A DNA stretch of 64,000 nt from Paenibacillus sp. (lineage in GTDB: Bacteria; Bacillota; Bacilli; Paenibacillales; NBRC-103111): NCBI GenBank assembly GCA_031180825.1, contig JAPSLM010000001.1, positions 62,001 through 126,000 on the forward strand, written 5' to 3'. Both the position numbers and the translations under genes were made by a program. The notes under the pieces were generated by a model. That model was not told where the DNA came from, searched no databases, and was given only the letters and a program-made list of their open reading frames with translations. Shown here one piece after another: positions 27,621 to 35,328 of this stretch. How positions within the stretch are numbered: the stretch's first letter is position 1; every line of letters begins with the position of its first letter.

Positions 27621-28838
27621 TTACCTGGAGGCCGCGCTTGACGCGTTTTTGCTTTGACGCATCCCCCAGAGGGTAAACAAAATTCCGACCACCGTCACCA
27701 GAGCGGCGGCGTACGGTACGGCGCGAAGCCCTCCGCCAAGCTGCATGTCGATCACGATACCCCCGAGATAAGCGCCGAGAGCATTGCCGAGGTTAAAGGC
27801 CGCGATGTTCAGCGTAGAAGCCAAGGTGGGCGCTTCCTTAGCCGTATTCAGCATATGAAGCTGCAGCCCCGGCACGGTTCCGAATGCGGCTATGCCCAAA
27901 ACAAATACGGTGACCAGCGTCAGGATCTTGGAATGATCCGTCATTCCCAACAAAGCGAGAACGGCCGCGAGCAGGACGAGAATCCCGGTGAGCGAGGGCA
28001 GCAGATTCCGGTCCGCCAGCTTTCCCCCATAAATATTGCCTATAGTAATCCCGAGGCCGAATAAGACAAGAATGTAAGATACCGAGCCCGGCGAAAATCC
28101 GGTGATGTCCACCAAAATGGGCGTAATGTAAGTGAAGGCCGTAAACACGCCTCCGAACCCAAACACCGTCATGAGCAGCGCAACATGAACCGCGGGCCGG
28201 CGCAGCACGCCAAGCTCTTGCCCCAAGCTCGACGAGGCGGCTTTCACCTTGGGCACCAGCACAATGACGCCAAGCAGTGCCACGAAACCGATCGCGGTAA
28301 TGGCCCAAAACGTCGAGCGCCATCCCGAGGCCTGACCTAGGAACGTCCCGAGCGGGACACCGAGGATATTCGCCAAGGTGAGCCCGGTGAACATGATGGC
28401 GATAGCGCCGGCGCGCTTTTCCTTAGGCACCAGCTCGGCTGCAACGACGGAGCCGACACCGAAAAAGGAGCCGTGCGTCAACGCAGCCACAATGCGGGCG
28501 ACCATCAACACCGCATAATTCGGCGCAAGCGCGGCGAGCGCGTTCCCGGCGATGAAGATTGCCATAAGCAGGAGCAGGAGCGCTTTGCGCTGCATCTTGT
28601 GCGTAGCTATCGTAATGAACGGAGCGCCCAGGGCGACTCCGAGGGCGTAGCCGGTAATGAGCAGGCCGGCCGACGGAATCGAGACTTGAAGGTCCGCCGC
28701 CACCTCCGGCAGCAGCCCCATGATGACGAATTCCGTCATACCGATGGCAAAGGCGCCTGCCGTTAATGCGTACAAAGCGATGGTCGAGCCTGTGCCCGAT
28801 GCGGCTGTCGATGGATCGGCTATACTATGCGATTTCAA
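27621..28838 (-). CDS. MFS transporter, DHA1 family (AraJ/YdhP-like)
   Basis: A 405-residue protein with twelve predicted membrane segments. The motif GMTEFVIMGLLPEVAADLQVS and the A-like loop GAPFITIATHKMQRK are typical of the AraJ/NepI/YdhP sugar-efflux and drug-efflux group. Export of a sugar or toxic compound is inferred. It starts at TTG 28838, with AAGGAGGG 7 bases upstream, behind its own promoter and a leader hairpin. A LysR gene lies just upstream in the same orientation. Confidence 0.88.
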   Translation of the reverse strand: MKSHSIADPSTAASGTGSTIALYALTAGAFAIGMTEFVIMGLLPEVAADLQVSIPSAGLLITGYALGVALGAPFITIATHKMQRKALLLLLMAIFIAGNALAALAPNYAVLMVARIVAALTHGSFFGVGSVVAAELVPKEKRAGAIAIMFTGLTLANILGVPLGTFLGQASGWRSTFWAITAIGFVALLGVIVLVPKVKAASSSLGQELGVLRRPAVHVALLMTVFGFGGVFTAFTYITPILVDITGFSPGSVSYILVLFGLGITIGNIYGGKLADRNLLPSLTGILVLLAAVLALLGMTDHSKILTLVTVFVLGIAAFGTVPGLQLHMLNTAKEAPTLASTLNIAAFNLGNALGAYLGGIVIDMQLGGGLRAVPYAAALVTVVGILFTLWGMRQSKNASSAASR

Positions 28839-28859
28839 GAAAAGTCCCTCCTTACAAGT

Positions 28860-28892
28860 AAGGAAGGCGATTTGCCCGCATCCGCCTTCCTT
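28860..28892 (-). promoter_or_regulatory. Leader hairpin before the MFS ribosome binding site
   Basis: AAGGAAGGCG (28860-28869) pairs perfectly with CGCCTTCCTT (28883-28892), ending only a few bases before the AAGGAGGG ribosome binding site. It could modulate translation or stabilise the mRNA. Confidence 0.4.
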
Positions 28893-28914
28893 CCGTTTGA
28901 AATCGATAGTCTAC

Positions 28915-28943
28915 ATTTTAAATTCGGATCGGACATAAAACAA
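28915..28943 (-). promoter_or_regulatory. Sigma-A promoter of the MFS gene
   Basis: On the minus strand, TTGTTT (28943-28938), a 17-base spacer and TAAAAT (28920-28915). Confidence 0.6.
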
Positions 28944-28975
28944 ATTATGAAATTTCACTTCATCCATAATTTTAT

Positions 28976-29848
28976 TTATAGATTGCTTTCACGGATAAGC
29001 GTCATCAGCTCCTGAATTTCGGGCAGATGCTTATGCTTCATTTTATAAGCGAAAAACAGCTCGTTTTTTACGGTCAAGTCCCCGTAGATTACTTTGGTTC
29101 GCTCGCTCATCGATTTTTCCAGCAGGTAGGTAGGCATTAAGCTTAAGCCCTCGCCGATTTCGACAGCCTTTAAAATGATATGTAGATTAGGAATGACATG
29201 GGTCGGTTTAATCAGCGGACGTTTTTTAAAATGCTCTCTCCAAAACCTTCGTATGATCGGCAGCTCCAAGCCGTAGCTGATCCACTTTTGGGCGGCAAGC
29301 CACTGTTCTCTTCGCTTTAGACTATCCGTTTCAAGTACTTCAAGCCGGGCAGGGGCTACAACGACAAACTGTTCGTCGTACAGCTTCGCATACTCAATTC
29401 CCGGAGTCACATACTTTTTGGACGTAATGATGATATCCGTTTTATCTTCCTTCAGCAGCTCCAGCAATTGATCGGCGGTCCCGAAATTGGAGATGGTGCA
29501 CGTTTTGAGCTGAGGTAACCGGGGAATGATTTTCTCCAGATAAAACTCATGCGCCGACCCGATGCGGACCGTTCGAAAACTGGGCAGAGAGGCGGATTTA
29601 AACCCCATCGTCGTTTCCTCCAGCGATTCGATCAGAGGCGCCAGCTGCGAATATAGCTGTTTTCCTCTTTCCGTCGGGATGATTTTTCTTGACGTTCTTA
29701 CAAATAAAGCTTCCCCCACCTCCGCTTCCAGGGAAGCCAAATGCTGGCTCATGGCCGGCTGCGTCATAATCCGGGCTTTCGCGGCTTCCGACACCGAATT
29801 ATGCTTGTAAATCGCAACAAAGCTTCGATACCATTCAAAATCGACCAT
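28976..29848 (-). CDS. LysR-family transcriptional regulator
   Basis: A 290-residue regulator. The N-terminal winged helix is clear (FVAIYKHNSVSEAAKARIMTQ, PAMSQHLASLEAEVGEALFVR), followed by a two-lobed substrate-binding domain (about 90-285). AAGGTGGAG lies 8 bases before ATG 29848. It is adjacent to and upstream of the MFS exporter on the same strand, and divergent from a TetR gene. It most likely controls the MFS gene; the effector is unknown. Confidence 0.9.
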   Translation of the reverse strand: MVDFEWYRSFVAIYKHNSVSEAAKARIMTQPAMSQHLASLEAEVGEALFVRTSRKIIPTERGKQLYSQLAPLIESLEETTMGFKSASLPSFRTVRIGSAHEFYLEKIIPRLPQLKTCTISNFGTADQLLELLKEDKTDIIITSKKYVTPGIEYAKLYDEQFVVVAPARLEVLETDSLKRREQWLAAQKWISYGLELPIIRRFWREHFKKRPLIKPTHVIPNLHIILKAVEIGEGLSLMPTYLLEKSMSERTKVIYGDLTVKNELFFAYKMKHKHLPEIQELMTLIRESNL

Positions 29849-29942
29849 AAGTTTTGCTCCACCTTGCTTTCGTTCTGAATTTCCATACTATCATTTTAAC
29901 CAATAGTACGGAAAGGCGCGCTAGAAAAATATCAAACACCGA

Positions 29943-29966
29943 ATGACAAAAAATAAAATTTGTCAT
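29943..29966. promoter_or_regulatory. TetR-type operator
   Basis: ATGACAAA (29943-29950) and TTTGTCAT (29959-29966) form a perfect 8-bp dyad that overlaps the -35 element of the TetR promoter, so the TetR protein at 30014 probably represses itself. Confidence 0.55.
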
Positions 29967-29989
29967 CTGTAACTACAATGTGCTATTCT
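29960..29989 (+). promoter_or_regulatory. Promoter of the TetR gene
   Basis: TTGTCA (29960-29965), an 18-base spacer and TATTCT (29984-29989) with an extended TG at 29981-29982. Confidence 0.6.
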
Positions 29990-30013
29990 GATTGCAAGGA
30001 GGGTCATACTTTT

Positions 30014-30601
30014 ATGGTAAAGTCCTCGGAAGTGTTAACAAAAGAACAAATCATTACGGCAACGGAAGAAACGGTCAGACGATATGGGATGGCGAAAACC
30101 TCGGTAACGGACGTGGCTAAAGCGTTAGGCGTCAGTCACGGCAGCATTTACCGCCATTTCAAAAGCAAGACGGAGCTTTTGGAAGCGGCGACGGAACGAT
30201 GGCTGGAGGAGAACATCGTCGCGCCGCTGGCGGACGTCTGTCATGATCCCTCTTTGCGCGGAGCCGGACATGTCAAAGCGTATATCCGGAGGCTCATCGG
30301 GCTAAAGCGGCACTATGCCCGCGAAGATGAAGCATTGTTCGACATGTATGCCAATGTCACGGATCAATCCGCCGAACTCGTCTCCAAGCACATTGGCCGT
30401 ATTGTCGGGCAGCTGACGGATATCATGCTTCGCGGCGGTCTGAAGGCCGGCAATCCCGAGCGTTTGGCCCGTGCCGTCTTCTACGCTACGGCGCGTTTTC
30501 ATCATCCGGCCCATGCTTACGAATGGAAAAGCCCGGCGATCGACGCCGAGTTTTCGGAGGTGTGGTCTCTGATCGAGCTAGGTCTTCACATCAACGAATA
30601 A
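30014..30601 (+). CDS. TetR/AcrR-family regulator
   Basis: A 195-residue repressor. The HTH is VTDVAKALGVSHGSIYRHFKSKTELLEAA, followed by a helical ligand domain. ATG 30014 with AAGGAGGG upstream is preferred over the frame from 29960, which would include the promoter. A decayed SDR oxidoreductase gene follows after 27 bases, a common TetR target arrangement, so the pair probably once formed a regulator-enzyme unit. Confidence 0.9.
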   Translation: MVKSSEVLTKEQIITATEETVRRYGMAKTSVTDVAKALGVSHGSIYRHFKSKTELLEAATERWLEENIVAPLADVCHDPSLRGAGHVKAYIRRLIGLKRHYAREDEALFDMYANVTDQSAELVSKHIGRIVGQLTDIMLRGGLKAGNPERLARAVFYATARFHHPAHAYEWKSPAIDAEFSEVWSLIELGLHINE

Positions 30602-30628
30602 GAAAGAAGGGAAGCGCGAACGAAGCCA

Positions 30629-30955
30629 TTGGAAGGTAAAGTAGCTATCGTCACCGGATCGTCGAGGGGCATCGGCCGTGTCATTGCCGAACGTTTGGCC
30701 GGGCTGGGCGCCAAGGTGACGATCAATTATACCGGGAGTCCGGAGAAGGCGGCCGAAGTGGTGGAAGGCATCGTACAAAAGGGCAGTCAGGCGACCGCCA
30801 TTCGTGCCGATCTCGGCAAGGTCAGCGATATCGAACGATTGTTCGCCGAAACGATCGCCGAGTTCGGGAAAGTGGATAATCTTGAGCTTCTGGTCAGCGA
30901 CAAGTCGCAGTGGATCACCGGCCAGACGCTGCGCGTCAACGGCGGATTCATTTAA
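30629..30955 (+). pseudogene. Short-chain dehydrogenase remnant with internal deletion
   Basis: The N-terminal Rossmann fold is present (GKVAIVTGSSRGIGRVIAERL; RADLGKVSDIERLF; FGKVD). The frame then jumps directly to the SDR C-terminus (SDKSQWITGQTLRVNGGF). About 140 residues, including the NNAG strand and the catalytic Ser and YxxxK, are missing, so an in-frame deletion of roughly 420 bases occurred. The expected start codon before KPLEGK is ACG; the frame can begin only at TTG 30629. It cannot be an active oxidoreductase. Confidence 0.8.
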
Positions 30956-31055
30956 TCCGGCTTCAGCGGCAGTCAAAAAAATTATCCGTACCGATCGTAT
31001 TGCCTCCCTCCGCTGAATACGAATAGTAGTAACATGCTTCGTAAAGGAGAAGACC

Positions 31056-32573
31056 ATGATTACTTATGTCGTTCGGCAGGGGGATTCCCTCTACTCGATT
31101 GCCCAAAGGTTCGGGATCACGGTAGACGCGCTGATGGAAGCGAACAGATTGACCTCGACTATCATTTATGTGGGCCAGACGTTGACCGTTCCGGTTTCCA
31201 GGCAAAGGACTTACACGGTGCAGGCCGGCGATTCGCTCTATTCGATTGCCCAAAGGTTCGGAACGACGTACCAAGCGATCATGATTTTGAACGGATTGAC
31301 GTCCACCGCTTTGCAGATCGGCCAGAGGCTGCGGATTCCCGTTTATACGGAGGCCGTCGTCAATGTGAACACGGCGAACATCCGCCAATATCCGGGAACG
31401 ACATCGCCGCTCATCAACCAGATGGACCGGGGAGCCAGGCTGCCGGTGACGGGAATCGAAGGCGACTGGGTGCGCGTCCAGCTGTACGACGGACGGGTGG
31501 GCTGGGTGCTCCGGGACCTCGTCCGGGTCGTTCCTCACGGCGGGGAACGCCCGGTGCAGCAGGTGTTGGGCTTTTACACGGAAAGGGAAGGACCGACGCT
31601 CCCCAGCTCGTATCAAGTCTTTGCGGAGAACACCGCGCAGCTGTCCGCCGTAGGCATGTTTCATTTTCGCATCAACCGGGCCAATCCGACGGAAATCGAG
31701 AAATTTCCGGCAACGTTCACCGACGCCTACATGCGGCAGGTCGTGGATTACGGCCATCGCCATAATGTGAAAATGCTTCCTACGGTGCATAATCTGTTGT
31801 ACGAAAGAGGAAATCAGGAGGTTAACAAGGAAGTCATCCGCGGTATGCTGGCCACGCCGGATACGCGCAGGGCGTTCATCTCCAGCGTGATTGCGCTGAT
31901 CCAGCGTTACAACTTCGACGGGGTCAACATCGACTTCGAGGATGTCCGCTACGAGGACCGGGAGCGCCTCTCGGCCTTTTACCGGGAGCTTGGCAGGGCT
32001 TTGCGGGATCAAGGCTATTTTTATTCGGTCGATACGCCGTCGCGCACCTCGGACGAACCGACGAATCCGTTCTCGGCGCCGTTCAATTATGCCGTTCTCG
32101 GCGAGGCTGTCGACGAGTTCGTGGTCATGCTGTATAACGAGCACGGCTGGCCGGGAAGCGGTCCGGGTCCCGTCGTGTCGATCGGCTGGATGGAGAGGGT
32201 GGTCCGGTACGCGCTAACGAAAATGCCTGCCTCCAAAATTACGGCTGCCGTCTCGGTATTCGGCTTCGACTTCAACTTAGCGACGGGACGCAACACGTAT
32301 GCGACCTATTCCATGGCGATGAATTTGGCGAGAAGATACAATAAAGAAGTCATCTTCGACGAGAGAACGCAGACGCCGATGTTCGCTTATACGGATGAGT
32401 CCGGCAACAATCACGAGGTCTGGTTTGAAAATGCGGCCAGCATCCGGGCGAAAATGCAGCTTGCCCACCGTCTGGGCATCCGCGGCATCGCTCTATGGAG
32501 ACTTGGCATGGAAGATCCCGGCATGTGGACGATGATGGAGAACGAATTCGTCATTCGCAAGAGCGCGACATAA
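31056..32573 (+). CDS. LysM-SH3-GH18 glycosidase (SleL/YaaH-like)
   Basis: A 505-residue protein. Two LysM domains occupy residues 2-47 and 51-96 (YVVRQGDSLYSIAQRFG, YTVQAGDSLYSIAQRFG), an SH3-like domain about 100-155 (NVNTANIRQYPGTTSPLI), and a GH18 domain about 165-495. The catalytic motif is FDGVNIDFEDV with Glu295 as acid. The family cleaves peptidoglycan as N-acetylglucosaminidase and in bacilli sits in the spore coat for cortex breakdown at germination. The SH3 module between LysM and GH18 is not in B. subtilis YaaH. No signal peptide, as in SleL. AAAGGAGAAG precedes ATG 31056. Confidence 0.92.
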   Translation: MITYVVRQGDSLYSIAQRFGITVDALMEANRLTSTIIYVGQTLTVPVSRQRTYTVQAGDSLYSIAQRFGTTYQAIMILNGLTSTALQIGQRLRIPVYTEAVVNVNTANIRQYPGTTSPLINQMDRGARLPVTGIEGDWVRVQLYDGRVGWVLRDLVRVVPHGGERPVQQVLGFYTEREGPTLPSSYQVFAENTAQLSAVGMFHFRINRANPTEIEKFPATFTDAYMRQVVDYGHRHNVKMLPTVHNLLYERGNQEVNKEVIRGMLATPDTRRAFISSVIALIQRYNFDGVNIDFEDVRYEDRERLSAFYRELGRALRDQGYFYSVDTPSRTSDEPTNPFSAPFNYAVLGEAVDEFVVMLYNEHGWPGSGPGPVVSIGWMERVVRYALTKMPASKITAAVSVFGFDFNLATGRNTYATYSMAMNLARRYNKEVIFDERTQTPMFAYTDESGNNHEVWFENAASIRAKMQLAHRLGIRGIALWRLGMEDPGMWTMMENEFVIRKSAT

Positions 32574-32600
32574 ACGCATCTGAAGCATGCGAACAAAATC

Positions 32601-32643
32601 AACCCGCCTTCGGGTCCGGACGGACTGCGGCAAGGCGGGTTTT
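32601..32643. terminator. Bidirectional terminator between converging genes
   Basis: AACCCGCCTT (32601-32610) pairs with AAGGCGGGTT (32632-32641) with T residues beyond. Confidence 0.65.
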
Positions 32644-32658
32644 GCGTTCTTCGGAGAT

Positions 32659-33477
32659 TCAGGGGTTGGCGCGGTGCTGACGAAGAAGCTCGACCAGCTG
32701 CGCGGGCTCATTCGTGATGATGCTGTCGACGCCGAGCTTCAGCATGCGGTTCATCGTTTTCTTATCGTTGACGGTCCAGACGAACACTTGCTTATGATGC
32801 TGTTCGGCGAGACGCATAAACGCTTCATCGACCAAAGGATACGCGGCGCTGAGTACTTCATAGTCGCGGTTTGTAAACAGCGCTTCGCGGTTAGCGGAGT
32901 TCTGCCCCACGATCAAGCCGGTTCGAATGTTGGCATTGAGCTGCTTTACTTTGCGCAGGAGCGCCGCATCGAACGAAGTTACCGTACAATCCGCCGTGAA
33001 TTTGCGGCGCTCGATCATGCTGACGGTTTGCTCGGCCAGCCGTTTTTGATGACCGTTATTTTTCAGCTCGATGTTGAGCTTGATTTTGCCCTGGGCGATC
33101 TCGATGATTTCTTCCAGCGTCGGGACGCGTTCTTGGCGGAATTGCGGGTGAAACCAAGCGCCGGCGCTCGCTTGGCGGAGCTCGTCAAATGGAATTTTCC
33201 ACATGGGCTTGTCGATGCCGGTCGTCCGTTTGGCATTATCGTCGTGCATCAGCACGATCACCCCGTCAGCCGTCTCCTGAACGTCAAGCTCGGCATAGCC
33301 TGCGCCGTCCTTGATCGCTTGGCGAATCGAGCCCGCCGTGTTCTCGGGCGCGGCATGCGAGCTGCCGCGGTGCGCGGTAACGAGGTCGCCGCTATCCGCG
33401 CGCGTGGCAGGCGGCGAGCCCGCAGCGGTAAAGTTGACGGCGAATACAACGGCAAGCACCAGCATGAATTTTTGCAT
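32659..33477 (-). CDS. Secreted glycerophosphodiester phosphodiesterase
   Basis: A 272-residue enzyme with a signal peptide (about 1-25, MQKFMLVLAVVFAVNF) and a GDPD domain. Catalytic residues are in TAHRGSSHAAPENT, AELDVQET and VLMHDDN. It hydrolyses deacylated phospholipids or wall teichoic acid fragments to glycerol-3-phosphate outside the membrane. Substrate-positioning motifs LNIELKN and VFVWTVND are present. ATG 33477 with GGAGG 7 bases upstream is preferred; the longer frame to 33594 lacks a ribosome binding site. Confidence 0.92.
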   Translation of the reverse strand: MQKFMLVLAVVFAVNFTAAGSPPATRADSGDLVTAHRGSSHAAPENTAGSIRQAIKDGAGYAELDVQETADGVIVLMHDDNAKRTTGIDKPMWKIPFDELRQASAGAWFHPQFRQERVPTLEEIIEIAQGKIKLNIELKNNGHQKRLAEQTVSMIERRKFTADCTVTSFDAALLRKVKQLNANIRTGLIVGQNSANREALFTNRDYEVLSAAYPLVDEAFMRLAEQHHKQVFVWTVNDKKTMNRMLKLGVDSIITNEPAQLVELLRQHRANP

Positions 33478-33754
33478 AAAGCAGCCTCCTGATGAAATAA
33501 AATTGCACAGGACCGTGCGAAGCTCCAAGTCGGCATCGCTTGCGTCCTCTATCCTAGACGATCCGGGATCGACAAATTCCTCATGTCCGGGCAAAAAAAG
33601 ATTAACATAGTTCGGTTAGATAAAAATTAGCATGTCCCGGCGTTTTGGACCGATGCGCTAACGGTTTCTTAACAAATGCGGGAGGAAGGCGCGGGAGGAT
33701 GGAAAAAAGGGTCCGCCGGCGAAAGGATGTGTTTTCCGTTTTTTGATAGATATG

Positions 33755-33783
33755 TAGAAATGCGATCATATGTTTGGTATAAT
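33755..33783 (+). promoter_or_regulatory. Promoter of the YdjM-like gene
   Basis: TATAAT (33778-33783) has an extended TGG just upstream; TAGAAA at 33755-33760 is a weak -35 element at 17 bases. The rest of the 360-base gap from 33478 shows no gene. Confidence 0.6.
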
Positions 33784-33837
33784 GAGGAAGCTCTTGACCG
33801 GGCCGCGACAACACAGAATAACGAGGAGGATCTAACA

Positions 33838-34353
33838 ATGCTGCAAAAAACGCACAGCGTCGCCGGTTTGCTGGCCGCGGAAGGGGTATTGCTGCACTTT
33901 CAGGTGCCGCTTCTGTCCTGGGACACCGCCGCTGCGCTTCTGCTTGGCTGCTTGGCAGGACCTTTGGCCGACATCGACAAACAGGGATCGACGATGGCCA
34001 AAGTATTTTTTCCGCTGTCCTTCGTGCTGCGGCTCATAGACGTCCGGCACCGGACGCTGACGCACTCCGTCCTGTTCCTGTTCGGTATTGGCGCGCTGCT
34101 GCTGCCGCTGCTGCCGGAACCGCTGTTCTGGAGCTTTCTGCTTGCGTACGCGTCCCATTCTTTCGTCGATTTGTTCAATGAGCAGGGAGTCGAGCTGCTG
34201 TGGCCGATCAAGCTCAAATTCCGGCTGCTGCCGAAATTTATGGCGATCGAAACGGGGTCGTTCATGGAAACCGGATTCCGCTATATCCTGCTGCTGCTCT
34301 GCATTGCACTGCCGGTCCGCTACTATTGGGATACTGTCACCGGGCTGTTCTGA
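33838..34353 (+). CDS. YdjM-family membrane-bound metal-dependent hydrolase
   Basis: A 171-residue membrane protein with about four segments. Conserved His/Asp motifs of the family are visible: QKTHSVAGLL, AGPLADIDKQGST, HRTLTHSVLF and YASHSFVDLFN. The family is described as a metal-dependent membrane hydrolase with unknown substrate. ATG 33838 with GAGGAGG 8 bases upstream is chosen over the long frame from 33676, which would overlap the promoter. It is followed by phosphatidylserine decarboxylase under a separate promoter. Confidence 0.87.
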   Translation: MLQKTHSVAGLLAAEGVLLHFQVPLLSWDTAAALLLGCLAGPLADIDKQGSTMAKVFFPLSFVLRLIDVRHRTLTHSVLFLFGIGALLLPLLPEPLFWSFLLAYASHSFVDLFNEQGVELLWPIKLKFRLLPKFMAIETGSFMETGFRYILLLLCIALPVRYYWDTVTGLF

Positions 34354-34409
34354 ATCATCCATTCATTCATTCATTCGGCACACCTATCGTAACGATAGGA
34401 AATTCGTCA

Positions 34410-34438
34410 TTGATGCAGCCGTCCGCCGCCTTTATAAT
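34410..34438 (+). promoter_or_regulatory. Sigma-A promoter of psd
   Basis: TTGATG (34410-34415), a 17-base spacer and a perfect TATAAT (34433-34438). Confidence 0.75.
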
Positions 34439-34484
34439 TCGTCTCGTTCGTATATTTATTATAACGAAGGCTGGCGATGAACCA

Positions 34485-35267
34485 TTGAATCGGCAATTAT
34501 TTCGTCTGTTAACGGAGCTGTCGTCGCACAAATGGCTGTCCGAGCGAATCGGCTCGTTTACGAAGTCGAAAGCGAGCCGCCGGCTGATCCGGCGCTTTGC
34601 CAAAACGTACGGCATCCGGGCCGAGGAGGCCGAACAACCATTGGACGCCTACGAATCGTTGAACGACTTTTTTATCCGTCGGTTAAAAGCCGGGCTGCGT
34701 CCCGTCGATCCCGACGCCGCTTCGCTGGTCAGCCCCGTGGACGGCACCGTCACGGGCATCGGTTCGCTGAACGACGGGCTGCGCTTTATCGTCAAAGGTC
34801 AAGAATACGGCTTGGATGAGCTGCTCCATGATTTGCCCATGAAAGACCGATACCGCTGCGGTTACTTTATCGTCCTGTATTTGAGCCCGGCCGACTACCA
34901 TCGCGTCCATTCTCCGGTAGCCGGAGAGGTGACCGCCACGCGGCGTATCTTGGGAACCGTCTATCCGGTTCACGAGCGCAGCTTGCGGCTTATGCCCAAG
35001 GTATTGAGCCGCAATGAACGGCTGATTACCTGCATCAGGCACCGGTTCGGCATGATGACGGTCGTCAAGGTCGGAGCGATGAACGTGAGCAGCATTCGGT
35101 ATACGGAGCCGCTGCGCGTCCGGTTGGACCGGGGAGAGGAGCTGGCTTTCTTCGAATTCGGCTCGACGGTTGTCCTGCTGATCGAGAAGGAAGCTTTCGC
35201 GTTCCGCGTCGGTCTGGAGGTCGGCAGCAAGGTGCGCGTCGGCGAAGCGCTCGGTTATTGGGAGTAG
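34485..35267 (+). CDS. psd: Phosphatidylserine decarboxylase proenzyme
   Basis: A 260-residue pyruvoyl enzyme that makes phosphatidylethanolamine from phosphatidylserine at the membrane. Self-cleavage occurs at the Gly-Ser bond of FEFGSTVVLL (LGST in most homologues). The protease triad Asp and His lie in SPVDGTVTG and SPADYHRVHSP. The N-terminal SLNDFFIRRLKAGLRPVD is typical. The frame is open far upstream, but the promoter at 34410-34438 limits the start; TTG 34485 fits best, with GAAGG about 14 bases upstream. A perfect 16-bp terminator begins at the stop codon. Confidence 0.92.
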   Translation: MNRQLFRLLTELSSHKWLSERIGSFTKSKASRRLIRRFAKTYGIRAEEAEQPLDAYESLNDFFIRRLKAGLRPVDPDAASLVSPVDGTVTGIGSLNDGLRFIVKGQEYGLDELLHDLPMKDRYRCGYFIVLYLSPADYHRVHSPVAGEVTATRRILGTVYPVHERSLRLMPKVLSRNERLITCIRHRFGMMTVVKVGAMNVSSIRYTEPLRVRLDRGEELAFFEFGSTVVLLIEKEAFAFRVGLEVGSKVRVGEALGYWE

Positions 35268-35306
35268 AAAAAGTCAAGGGCCCTTTTTAAGGGCCCTTGA
35301 CTTTTT
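35268..35306. terminator. Bidirectional terminator after psd
   Basis: AAAAAGTCAAGGGCCC (35268-35283) pairs perfectly over 16 bp with GGGCCCTTGACTTTTT (35291-35306). The A and T ends serve both converging genes. Confidence 0.92.
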
Positions 35307-35328
35307 CCATTACCTAGTAGTCTATAGA

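Noticed and set aside
34200..34484. N-terminal extension of phosphatidylserine decarboxylase
   Set aside because: The extension overlaps the preceding gene and the strong promoter at 34410-34438 and has no similarity to Psd.
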